Positions 56,101 to 62,191 of a stretch of DNA of 64,000 nucleotides are shown one piece after another. Source of the stretch: Pseudoxanthomonas sp. PXM02 (GTDB taxonomy: Bacteria > Pseudomonadota > Gammaproteobacteria > Xanthomonadales > Xanthomonadaceae); assembly GCF_014851805.1 (NCBI RefSeq), contig NZ_JACVAK010000001.1, forward strand, positions 1,116,001 through 1,180,000. Direction: 5' to 3'. Numbering within the stretch: position 1 is the first letter of the stretch; every line of letters begins with the position of its first letter. Below the pieces are notes generated by a model. The model saw only the letters and a list, made by a program, of their open reading frames with translations. It did no database searches and was not told the origin of the DNA. The position numbers and the translations under genes are program-made.

Positions 56101-56172
56101 CAGGGTCTCATCCAGTTCGGGTTTCACCCAGCCGAGCACGGCGTGGCTCATGGCTTCGCGCAGCGCACTCAT
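50104..56172 (-). CDS. pilL: PilL/ChpA hybrid chemosensory histidine kinase
   Basis: Giant cytoplasmic CheA-like kinase controlling type IV pilus motility, 2022 residues. N-terminal Hpt-like segment (His52 in YLHQVQGTL), canonical Hpt domains with His624 (FHTLKGSG), His794 (IHTMNGAL) and His1298 (LHTLKGGA), dimerisation region (about 1425-1580), ATPase with N-box LLRNSVAHG (1612-1620), DDGAG (1655-1659) and GRGVGMD (1706-1712), CheW domain (about 1735-1885), and a C-terminal receiver with Asp1948 and Lys2000. An acidic low-complexity linker spans about 1000-1250. Pseudomonas ChpA is larger (about 2470 residues). Confidence 0.96.
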   Translation of the reverse strand: MSALREAMSHAVLGWVKPELDETLRLVRQEIEAFVETPSDTSRMRFCAGYLHQVQGTLRMVELYAPAMVAEELELLAKALQDGTAGDRDEACATLMRGAVLLPDYLERLQEGHRDIPIVLLPLLNEIRASRGASGLNESMLFPPGSRDEAAPSEAEIDHARSSLSGRNRELLDTVGNAVKEELLRVKDALDLHLRTGSDSNELQSQVTELGNVADTLGMMGLGVARDVVLQQRDTLRDVASGSRPADEGTLLDVAGALLYVDASLDDQVARLGSGGDAAPDPSAAESQRTVEVLAQEAIINFAGARERFVAFIETNWDHAELADVPRLLDEVAGALRMLELGQAGDYVVGVKRYVSGELIGKKRVPGGQQLDTLADAMASLEYYLEALRERRPNREDILEITRGSLEALRYWPLPADVAAPVEAPAAEAPAVTPPPIPAVPATPEPAPEAIAEAPAPVSFGALSLEPLDAAPASVPSSAGANPFDPVGFEEADSVDAPSTSEAESPAVPAWTVDADDSTAVDAPADVPVEVTEVTTEIVEAPAPVVEADALPDLRHEIAAAAAAVPSAIVGGFDGDSTDIDDDIREVFLEEFDEEIVNLRQLLPAWRSNTEDLERLRPIRRVFHTLKGSGRLVGAKTLGEFSWKVENMLNRVLDRTRAPSHAVEVLLEQACDTLPQLNAALRGQGSVTADLAGLQDVADRLAAGEDAYYSAEPVVLDEEVEVIAPVSTAPATFAEDAPAVFEPEVEGTPASVDAVLREILEAEVDNHLDTVDHWLQKAQVDATPVTEELLRAIHTMNGALAMADVPEITHVTSAAEQYTKRLLASGETPTPEGVAAFADTAQAIRRSVAALQAPSPRIPLFAALAGQLRALSESLPDVRHGAQIVDDARQGTYVGQTPIAPPVGPSDVELLAMDLSAYLDAEAANGAGTTATSPAGEARLEDAPVEDIADAAPPVDALAIEPETPAPVDSSVTFYDIDYRILPRSHAPEAEVAAAAGEEAHDAEAPAEVEEFVVAEADSGLDEAVDAASTATEEPVLSEADAAEQTAEDAAPVAEEDALAVDAELPAFLAETDTTPAEEAPAADAGDVILSVADDATSDSTVTADVIEEEADATVDIAEVEEVADAIETTDTGAYEVEEITLAGDVVETDDASSVDSDAEPAASDDSVAVVEEDRAEDVVLETADADVAPTVEAETAEETLVEAVADEPVDTADTIEPAPQDVEAVASVEVEESAVTAPADMPEPEDALDLTGLDLDLVEIFIEEGNDLLDHSDDLIAKLRETPEDRALITSLQRDLHTLKGGARMAGIHAVGDLGHAIESMLESIAGQRTELDRRAIQLLERGFDTLHAQLARVTARRAVTIPDGMIAEFNARARGIELPDAPATSDAPVAPVELAPLSAPIDTDAAAPVEEEFFPVGQQEQVRVRADLLDRLVNNAGEVAIYRARLEQQLGAFRGAMAELDRTNIRMHDQLRRLDLETEAQIVARYQREHDKQDPTFDPLELDRFSTLQQLSRALAESAADISGLQGVLDDLARQYDSLLQQQSRVSSELQDGLMRARMLPFEGIVPRLRRVLRQAATETHKQVSLQFSGTHGEMDRNVLDRMTAPLEHLLRNSVAHGLETPKERRKAGKAEEGTVHVALRREGSEMVLEVSDDGAGLNRDAIRKRAEQRGLLQPGAVLPDTALDRLILEPGFSTADKVSQLAGRGVGMDVVYNEVRQLGGSLEISSVPGKGATFTLRLPQTLAVSQAVFVQIGETQFAVPVAAVSGIGRISHARFSAGAGSYHYAGEDYPLYNLGHLVGQGPAKAEGQPQVPLLLVRSGDLRAAVAVDQVLGNREIVVKPVGPQISSIPGIYGATITGDGSVVVILDAAPLVRRHLAQPQEPAQQVAAVEQRRVPLVMVVDDSLTMRKVTSRVLERHNFEVSAARDGVEALEKLEERVPDLMLLDIEMPRMDGYELATAMKADSRFKDVPIVMITSRTGDKHRQRAFDIGVQRYLGKPYQELDLMRNVYDLLGIARVRE

Positions 56173-56262
56173 GGGCGTGCTCCCGCGCCGACGGCAGGAC
56201 CGTCAGCCTTGCGCTGCTGGCAGGCGGGATGGCGTAGGAAGTTCATGCAGTGCGTCCCGTCC

Positions 56263-58299
56263 TCAGCCCGGCAGCTTGAAGTCGGCGACCGAGCGGCGCA
56301 GGTCCGCGGCCAACTGCGCCAGGTGACCGATGGACTCGGCGGTCTGTCCAGCACCCAACGAGGTCTGCGAGGTGATCTGGCGGATCACGCCCATCGTCTG
56401 GGTGATGTCGAGTGCCGCCGACGACTGCTGCTGCGCGGCGCTGGAGATGCCCTTAATCAGGTTGTTGAGGTCGTTCGACACGCGCTCGATCTCGCCCAGC
56501 GCGGTACCCGCGTCCTCGGCCAGGCGTGCACCGGACACCACTTCCGCGGTCGTCTGCTCCATCGAGCTGACCGCTTCGTTGGTATCGGCCTGAATGGTCT
56601 GCACCAGCGATTCGATGCGGCGCGTCGCGCCCGAGGTGCGTTCGGCGAGGCGCTGCACTTCGTCGGCCACGACCGCGAAACCGCGACCTGCTTCACCGGC
56701 CGAAGCCGCCTGCACGGCCGCGTTGAGCGCCAGGATGTTGGTCTGCTCGGAAATGTCGTTGATCAGTTCCACGACCGAGCCGATTTCCTGCGAGGACTCG
56801 CCCAGGCGCTTGATGCGCTTGGAGGTTTCCTGGATCTGGTCGCGGATCTGGTCCATGCCGCGGATCGTCTCGCGCACCACGCCGGCACCCTCGGTCGCGA
56901 TCTGCACCGAGCGCTGCGCCACTTCGGCCGACTCGGTGGAGTTCTTCGACACCTGGTCGATGCTGGTCGCGATTTCGCTGATGCGGTCGGACGCGGTGGT
57001 GATCTGGTCGGCCTGGTGGCCGGCGGCTTCCGCCAGCTGCAGCGCGGTGGCCTGGGTTTCCTGGGTCGACGCCGCCACCTGCACCGAGGTGTCGTTGATC
57101 GTGGTCACCAGGTTGCGCAGTTCGTCCACGGCGTAGTTGATGGCGTCCGCGATGGCGCCCGTCATGTCCTCGGTCACCGAGGCCTTCACCGTCAGGTCGC
57201 CTTCACCCAGCGAGGAGATTTCGTCCAGCAGCCGCATGATCGCCTGCTGGTTGCGGCTGTTGTATTCCACCTGCGTCTGGTAACGCGTTTCCTGCTCGCG
57301 CTGGCGGGTACGGTACAGCGAGTACAGCAAGCCGATGATCGAGATCAGCGCCGCGATACCGGACGCGATGCCCAGCCAGAAGTTAGGGAACAGGCGCGTG
57401 TCGCGCACCGAACCGAAGGCCGAGAACGCCTGGAACAGGTTGGTGCTGTCCTGGAGCATCTGGCCCGAGCCGTTGGTCAACGCGGCCGCCGCGGACTGCG
57501 CGGCGAACAGATTGCGCGAGCTGGCCAGGATCGCGTCCAGGTCCTTCTTCATCGCGGTCCACAGGGTCTGCGAGTTCTGCAGCGCGGCCAACGCGGCGGC
57601 GTTGCGGACCGGCGCGATGCCCAGGTCCGGGTTGCCGTCGCGCAGGCCTTCCAGCACCTGGCCGAACAGCACGGCATCACGGCCCAGCGCGTCGCCCGCA
57701 GTGGCGGCGCCCGCGCCACCGGCGCGGATTTCAGTCACGCGGCGGGCCATGGTGCCTGCCAGCACGACCTGCTGCAGCGCGCTGTAGATCTGCGAGGACG
57801 GCGCACCGCCCGCGGACATGGCGCGCACGACCTCGTTGAGCTGCGCCTGCAGGCTGGGCACCTGCGTGGCGAAGCGGTCGGCGTTGCCGGCCAGCGCCAG
57901 CACGGCGGCTTCGGAGGCAACGATCTGGTCGGCGTTCTTGCCCAGCGGCGACCAGGTGGTGCTCAGCTTGGCCAGCGGACCGGAGATGGCGCCTTCGTTG
58001 CCGAAGCGGTTCTGCAGGTCGGACACGGTGGACTCGACCGACTGCTTGGTTTCCTTGAACGCCTTGAACGCCTCGGCGTTGCCGGCCACGGCCTCACGGC
58101 CCTGGTTGGCCAGCTGTTGCGACAGCACGCGCATGTCCGATGCGCCGGTGCTGGCACCCGACAGGCGACTGCCCTGGTAGGTGGCCACACCGGTGTTGGC
58201 ACCGAAGACCAGCACCGACAGCGCCAGCAGCAACAGCCAGAAATTGTTGCCGAAACTGCCGACCTTGCCGGCGCTAGGAGAATCCGTCGCAGTGCTCAT
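56263..58299 (-). CDS. pilJ: PilJ, methyl-accepting chemotaxis-type receptor
   Basis: A 678-residue inner membrane receptor of the pilus chemosensory system. Transmembrane helices at about 19-36 and 306-328 bracket a periplasmic sensor of about 270 residues; a HAMP-like linker and the signalling coiled coil follow, with the hairpin tip LNAAVQAASAGEAGRGFAVV (near 520-540). In Pseudomonas, PilJ senses pilus retraction through pilin. No methyltransferase gene (pilK) lies between it and pilL, which begins 90 bases downstream. Confidence 0.96.
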   Translation of the reverse strand: MSTATDSPSAGKVGSFGNNFWLLLLALSVLVFGANTGVATYQGSRLSGASTGASDMRVLSQQLANQGREAVAGNAEAFKAFKETKQSVESTVSDLQNRFGNEGAISGPLAKLSTTWSPLGKNADQIVASEAAVLALAGNADRFATQVPSLQAQLNEVVRAMSAGGAPSSQIYSALQQVVLAGTMARRVTEIRAGGAGAATAGDALGRDAVLFGQVLEGLRDGNPDLGIAPVRNAAALAALQNSQTLWTAMKKDLDAILASSRNLFAAQSAAAALTNGSGQMLQDSTNLFQAFSAFGSVRDTRLFPNFWLGIASGIAALISIIGLLYSLYRTRQREQETRYQTQVEYNSRNQQAIMRLLDEISSLGEGDLTVKASVTEDMTGAIADAINYAVDELRNLVTTINDTSVQVAASTQETQATALQLAEAAGHQADQITTASDRISEIATSIDQVSKNSTESAEVAQRSVQIATEGAGVVRETIRGMDQIRDQIQETSKRIKRLGESSQEIGSVVELINDISEQTNILALNAAVQAASAGEAGRGFAVVADEVQRLAERTSGATRRIESLVQTIQADTNEAVSSMEQTTAEVVSGARLAEDAGTALGEIERVSNDLNNLIKGISSAAQQQSSAALDITQTMGVIRQITSQTSLGAGQTAESIGHLAQLAADLRRSVADFKLPG

Positions 58300-58332
58300 C
58301 GTTCAACCCCTGATTGTTCTTGTCGTCCGCGC

Positions 58333-58866
58333 TCAGAGCGCGGTCTGGCGGAATTCGGGCGTGCGCGCCAACAACCCCAGCGCAAAAACGCCCCACCGCT
58401 GATCGTCGCTGGCGAAAGCGCGATCGATGAAATGCCCGTAGCGGCCGTCCGCCAGATCCCCCGGCTCGACCTGCTGCGATTCGTGGAAGCTGCGCTGCCC
58501 GTAAAGCTCGTCGATGGTCAGCGCGACGTCGCCGCCGGCCTGGCGCATGACCAGCACGCGCTGGCCCTCGTGCAGGACGGTGCGCTCGCCTTCGAGGAAC
58601 TGCTTCAGGTCCACGACCGGAAACAGGTTGCCGCGCAGGTTGCCGATCCCCAGCAGCCACGGATGCGCGCCCGGCACCGGCGTGACCGGCGGCATCGGCA
58701 CGATTTCCACCACTTCCCCGAAGTTGGAAATCAGCCGGCGCTTGCCGACGCGGTAACCGACGCCTCGGTACTGGTCCTGCGCGATTTCGCGCGCCGGCTG
58801 CACCACGGCGTGCGCCAGGCTGCGACGCTCGTATTCGGCCAGCGTATCGAACGGTGTGCGGATCAT
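58333..58866 (-). CDS. pilI: PilI, CheW-like coupling protein
   Basis: A 177-residue CheW-fold protein (EYERRSLAHA, GVGYRVGKRRLISNFGEVVEI, GIGNLRGNLFPVVDLKQFL) that links PilJ to the kinase PilL. The ATG at 58866 is chosen because AGGGGG stands six bases upstream and gives the PilI-like length (178 in Pseudomonas); a GTG 18 bases earlier is the alternative. It lies 33 bases upstream of pilJ and 50 bases after pilG, with no pilH between. Confidence 0.93.
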   Translation of the reverse strand: MIRTPFDTLAEYERRSLAHAVVQPAREIAQDQYRGVGYRVGKRRLISNFGEVVEIVPMPPVTPVPGAHPWLLGIGNLRGNLFPVVDLKQFLEGERTVLHEGQRVLVMRQAGGDVALTIDELYGQRSFHESQQVEPGDLADGRYGHFIDRAFASDDQRWGVFALGLLARTPEFRQTAL

Positions 58867-58916
58867 CGCCCGCCCCCTGTGCACTCAGTGCGAATGATCA
58901 CCATGGCGCCAGCCCC

Positions 58917-59318
58917 TCAGGTGCTGACGTGGGCGCGGATGGCGTCGAGGAGTTCCTCGCGCGTGAACGGCTTGGTCAGGTACTGCTCCGAGCCGACGAT
59001 GCGCCCGCGCGCCTTGTCGAACAGGCTGTCCTTGGACGACAGCATGATGACCGGCGTGGACTTGAACACCTGGTTGTTCTTGATCAGCGCACAGGTCTGA
59101 TACCCGTCCAGGCGCGGCATCATGATGTCCACGAAAATGATCTGCGGCTGCTGGTCGGCGATCTTGGCCAGGGCCTCGAATCCGTCCGTCGCGGTCACGA
59201 CTTCGCAACCCTCGCGTTTCAGCAGGGTCTCTGCGGTGCGGCGGATGGTTTTCGAGTCATCGATCACCATGACCCGTAGGCCGTGGAGTCCACCGGCCTG
59301 GCCTTCGTTCTGCGTCAT
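58917..59318 (-). CDS. pilG: PilG, CheY-like response regulator
   Basis: A 133-residue single-domain receiver controlling pilus extension. Acidic pocket VIDDSKT, phospho-acceptor Asp64 in IIFVDIMMPRLDGYQTC, and Lys in YLTKPF. SKTIRRTAETLLKREGCEV and the GRIVGSEQYLTKPF stretch are PilG-specific rather than PilH. It heads the minus-strand operon pilG-pilI-pilJ-pilL-chpB-chpC and has a promoter-like TTGACA upstream. Confidence 0.96.
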   Translation of the reverse strand: MTQNEGQAGGLHGLRVMVIDDSKTIRRTAETLLKREGCEVVTATDGFEALAKIADQQPQIIFVDIMMPRLDGYQTCALIKNNQVFKSTPVIMLSSKDSLFDKARGRIVGSEQYLTKPFTREELLDAIRAHVST

Positions 59319-59379
59319 TACCTGATTTCCCCATGCGCGCGCGGCTTCATTGACGAACCGGCCCCGCTGCGTTGCTGCC

Positions 59380-59409
59380 TATATCCCCTATCCCGGCGCG
59401 CACTGTCAA
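59380..59409 (-). promoter_or_regulatory. pilG promoter candidate
   Basis: Minus strand TTGACA (plus-strand 59404-59409) and, after 18 bases, GATATA (59380-59385). The -35 is a perfect consensus; the -10 is weak. Transcription would begin near 59373, giving a leader of about 55 bases to pilG and then the whole Pil-Chp operon. Confidence 0.5.
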
Positions 59410-59447
59410 GCCGCAGCACCGACCGCCCTTCCGATGAACAGGATGAT

Positions 59448-59468
59448 GCGAACTGCGTCGCAGTTTGC
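59448..59468. promoter_or_regulatory. palindrome in the pilG-gshB divergent gap
   Basis: GCGAACTGCG and CGCAGTTTGC flank a single T, pairing at 9 of 10 positions plus a possible G-T pair. It lies between the two divergent promoters, 130 bases from pilG and 96 from gshB. It could be an operator or part of a leader hairpin. Confidence 0.45.
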
Positions 59469-59563
59469 GGCGGCACCGGCGACAGCGCGTTCCATCGGTG
59501 CCGGGGACGGCCGGCGAGCGCGCCCTGATACCATCGCGCGGTCTCCTGCAGAACCACTCCCCC

Positions 59564-60508
59564 ATGCCGCTGGACGTCGTCGTCGTCATGGACCCCATCG
59601 GGTCCATCAAGATCGCCAAGGACACCACTTTCGCCATGCTGCTGGAAGCCCAGCGGCGCGGCCACCGCCTGCTTTACGTGGTGCCCGGCCGGCTGTCGCT
59701 GCGCGACGGCGTGGCGCAAGCCGAGGTGGCGCCCCTGACCGTGAAGGACGACAAGGCCGGCTGGTTCAGCCTGGGCGATACCCGCACGCTGGACTTCGGC
59801 CCCGGCCAGGTCGTGCTGATGCGCAAGGACCCGCCGGTCGACGACCAGTACCTCTACGACACCCACGTGCTGGGCATCGCGCAGCAGGCCGGCGCGCTGA
59901 TCGTCAACGACCCGCAGGGCCTGCGCGATTTCAACGAGAAGCTTGCCGCGCTGCTGTTCCCGCAGTGCTGCCCGCCGACCCTGGTGAGCCGGGACCCGGC
60001 CGCGCTGAAGGCGTTCGTCGCCGAGCACGGCGAAGCGGTGCTGAAGCCACTGGACGGCATGGGCGGCCGCTCGATCTTCCGCGTGAAGGCCGGCGACCCC
60101 AATACCAACGTCATCCTGGAAACGCTGATCGGCCACGGCAGCCAGACCCTCGCCCAGCGCTTCATCCCCGGTATCAAGGACGGCGACAAGCGCGTGCTGC
60201 TGGTCGACGGCGAACCGGTGGACTACGCCCTCGCCCGCATCCCGCAGGGCGACGAGTTCCGCGGCAACCTGGCGGCCGGCGGTCGCGGCGAAGGCCGCCC
60301 GCTGAGCGAGCGCGACCGCTGGATCGCCGCGCAGGTCGGCCCGGAAATGAAGCGCCGCGGCATGCTGTTTGTCGGCCTGGACGTGATCGGCGACTACCTG
60401 ACCGAGGTCAACGTCACCAGTCCCACCTGCGTGCGCGAACTGGACGCGCAGTTCGGCCTGAACATCGCGGGCCAGCTGTTCGACGTCATCGAGAAGAAGC
60501 TGGCCTGA
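59564..60508 (+). CDS. gshB: glutathione synthetase
   Basis: ATP-grasp ligase joining glycine to gamma-glutamylcysteine. With the ATG at 59564 (MPLDVVVVMDPIGSI) it has 314 residues, the family norm. It has DPIGSIKIAKDTTFAM, KPLDGMGGRSIFR (ATP-grasp loop), RFIPGIKDGDKRVLLVDGE and NVTSPTCVREL. TACCAT (59530-59535) is a candidate -10. It is divergent from pilG; the gshB/tonB/pilG neighbourhood also occurs in Pseudomonas. The adjacent tonB-like gene begins two bases after its stop. Confidence 0.97.
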   Translation: MPLDVVVVMDPIGSIKIAKDTTFAMLLEAQRRGHRLLYVVPGRLSLRDGVAQAEVAPLTVKDDKAGWFSLGDTRTLDFGPGQVVLMRKDPPVDDQYLYDTHVLGIAQQAGALIVNDPQGLRDFNEKLAALLFPQCCPPTLVSRDPAALKAFVAEHGEAVLKPLDGMGGRSIFRVKAGDPNTNVILETLIGHGSQTLAQRFIPGIKDGDKRVLLVDGEPVDYALARIPQGDEFRGNLAAGGRGEGRPLSERDRWIAAQVGPEMKRRGMLFVGLDVIGDYLTEVNVTSPTCVRELDAQFGLNIAGQLFDVIEKKLA

Positions 60509-60509
60509 G

Positions 60510-61385
60510 ATGTCGGCGGTCCCGGTCCAACCGCCGAAGATCGGCGCGAACGAACGCCTCGGCGCCACGCTGGCGCTGTCGCTGATTGTGCACGGATTGC
60601 TGGTGCTGGGCGTGGGCTTCGCCCTGGACGACGCCGCGCCGGTGATGCCGACGCTGGACGTGATCCTCAGCCAGACCAGTACGCCGCTGACGCCGAAGGA
60701 AGCCGACTTCCTGGCCGCGGCCAACCAGGAGGGTGGCGGCGAGAGCGACCAGGCCCGGCGCCCGCGCGACAGCCAGGCCGGCTGGATTCCGCAACCCGAC
60801 ACCGGGCTGGCGCCGCAGCCGCTGCGTGCGCAGACCACGGCGCCGGTGCCGCCGACAGAAAGCCGCGTGGTCACCACCCGTGACAGCGAGGTCAGCACGC
60901 CCACGCCGGAAGCACGCCCGCAACCCGACCAGCCCGATCTGCCGCAGGGCGAGCAGAAGGTGCAGCGCGACGCCGAGATGGCGCGCCTGGCCGCCGAGTA
61001 CCACCTGCGCTCGGAGCTCTACGCCAAGCGGCCGAAGCGCAAGTTCGTCTCGGCCAGCACCAAGGAATACGTCTACGCGAACTATCTGCGCGCGTGGGTG
61101 GACCGCGCCGAGCGCGTGGGCAACCTCAACTACCCGGACGAAGCACGCCGCAAGCGCCTGGCGGGGACGCTGGTGATCAGCGTGGCCGTGCGCCGCGACG
61201 GCACCGTGGAGCAGACGCGCATCATCCAGTCCAGCGGCGTGCCGCTGCTGGACTCCACCGCACAGCGCATCGTGCAGCTGTCTTCGCCGTTCCCGCCGCT
61301 GCCGGAAACCGCCGAGAACGTGGACATCCTGCACGTCACCCGCACCTGGCGCTTCCTGCCGGGCGGTGAAGTCCGCGACGAGTAG
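60510..61385 (+). CDS. TonB-like energy transducer
   Basis: A 291-residue protein with a short cytoplasmic N-terminus, one membrane helix (about 18-38), a Pro/Gln-rich periplasmic linker (about 75-145) and a C-terminal TonB domain (about 190-285: YPDEARRKRLAGTLVISVAVRRDG, SSGVPLLDSTAQRIV). By position next to gshB and pilG it corresponds to Pseudomonas TonB3, which is needed for twitching motility. No exbB/exbD or receptor genes are nearby. It begins one base after the gshB stop. Confidence 0.9.
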   Translation: MSAVPVQPPKIGANERLGATLALSLIVHGLLVLGVGFALDDAAPVMPTLDVILSQTSTPLTPKEADFLAAANQEGGGESDQARRPRDSQAGWIPQPDTGLAPQPLRAQTTAPVPPTESRVVTTRDSEVSTPTPEARPQPDQPDLPQGEQKVQRDAEMARLAAEYHLRSELYAKRPKRKFVSASTKEYVYANYLRAWVDRAERVGNLNYPDEARRKRLAGTLVISVAVRRDGTVEQTRIIQSSGVPLLDSTAQRIVQLSSPFPPLPETAENVDILHVTRTWRFLPGGEVRDE

Positions 61386-61397
61386 CGCCGGCCCGAT

Positions 61398-62138
61398 TCA
61401 GCGCGAGGCGCGCAGGGCTTTCTGTTCTTCCAGGGTCAGCGCGACGTTGTTGCGCAGGTAGGCCGGCTCGACGAACTCCGGCGCGACCATCTCGCCACGG
61501 CTGAAGGCCGCGGCCGCAAGACGGACGAGATCCGCCGCGTGCGGCAGGGCCTGTGCGTCGATGCGGGTGAAGCGCGGCTGCAGGCGCGTGGCGAGTACGC
61601 CCTCGGTGGCCGCGAACCCGGTGCCCACGCCGATCCAGCCGGCATCGTCGCCGGCAAGCACGTAGTCGGCGGGCGCGATCACGGCTTCTTCCGACGTCGC
61701 CTCCAGGCGATCGCCGCGGTGCACGAAGGTGCCCGCGTAGACCTCGCCCATGCGCGCATCGATGGCCGCCAGGATGGGATGGGCAGCGCCGACATCGCAG
61801 CCACCCTCGCCCGCCACCGCGCGCGGTGGCGGCACCTGCGACGCCAGCACGGCGAGCGTGGACACAGGCACCAGCGGACGATCCAGCGCCAGCGCGATGC
61901 CCTGTGCCAGCGCGATGGCCAGACGCACACCGGTGAAGGCGCCCGGACCGCGACTCAGCGCGATCGCATCGAGCTGCGCACGTGCGATGCCCGCGTCCGC
62001 CAGCAACTGCTCGGCCCACGGCAACGCGAGTTCGGCGTGCCGACGTGGCGCGACCTCGAAACGCTCGCGCACCTCGCCATCGACGTAGATGGCGATGGAA
62101 CAGGCCTCGGTGGCGGTTTCGAAGGCGAGCAGCTTCAT
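61398..62138 (-). CDS. tsaB: tRNA threonylcarbamoyladenosine synthesis protein TsaB
   Basis: Partner of TsaD and TsaE in making t6A37 of ANN-decoding tRNAs. The 246-residue protein has the ASKHA-fold N-terminus LLAFETATEACSIAIYVDG, SRGPGAFTGVRLAIALAQG and VSTLAVLASQ, and ends with a less conserved lobe. A TAAGCT hexamer (complement of 62166-62171) may be its promoter -10. It lies 53 bases downstream of the yoaA-type helicase on the same strand, as in E. coli where yoaA and tsaB are close. Confidence 0.94.
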   Translation of the reverse strand: MKLLAFETATEACSIAIYVDGEVRERFEVAPRRHAELALPWAEQLLADAGIARAQLDAIALSRGPGAFTGVRLAIALAQGIALALDRPLVPVSTLAVLASQVPPPRAVAGEGGCDVGAAHPILAAIDARMGEVYAGTFVHRGDRLEATSEEAVIAPADYVLAGDDAGWIGVGTGFAATEGVLATRLQPRFTRIDAQALPHAADLVRLAAAAFSRGEMVAPEFVEPAYLRNNVALTLEEQKALRASR

Positions 62139-62191
62139 GGGGTGGGCAGGTGCAGGGAGGGGGCTAGCTTAAACGGTGTGGTGGCAGGCGA

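Noticed and set aside
49798..59100. Plus-strand open frame of 3100 codons running through the whole Pil-Chp region
   Set aside because: It is antisense to six well-supported genes (chpB, pilL, pilJ, pilI and parts of their neighbours), is rich in His/Gln/Arg/Val as expected for the complement of GC-rich coding DNA, and shows no domain of its own. Its length is a consequence of codon bias.
58917..59318. Calling the first regulator PilH
   Set aside because: The segments around the phospho-site and the C-terminal QYLTKPF match PilG, and its place at the head of the operon is that of pilG.
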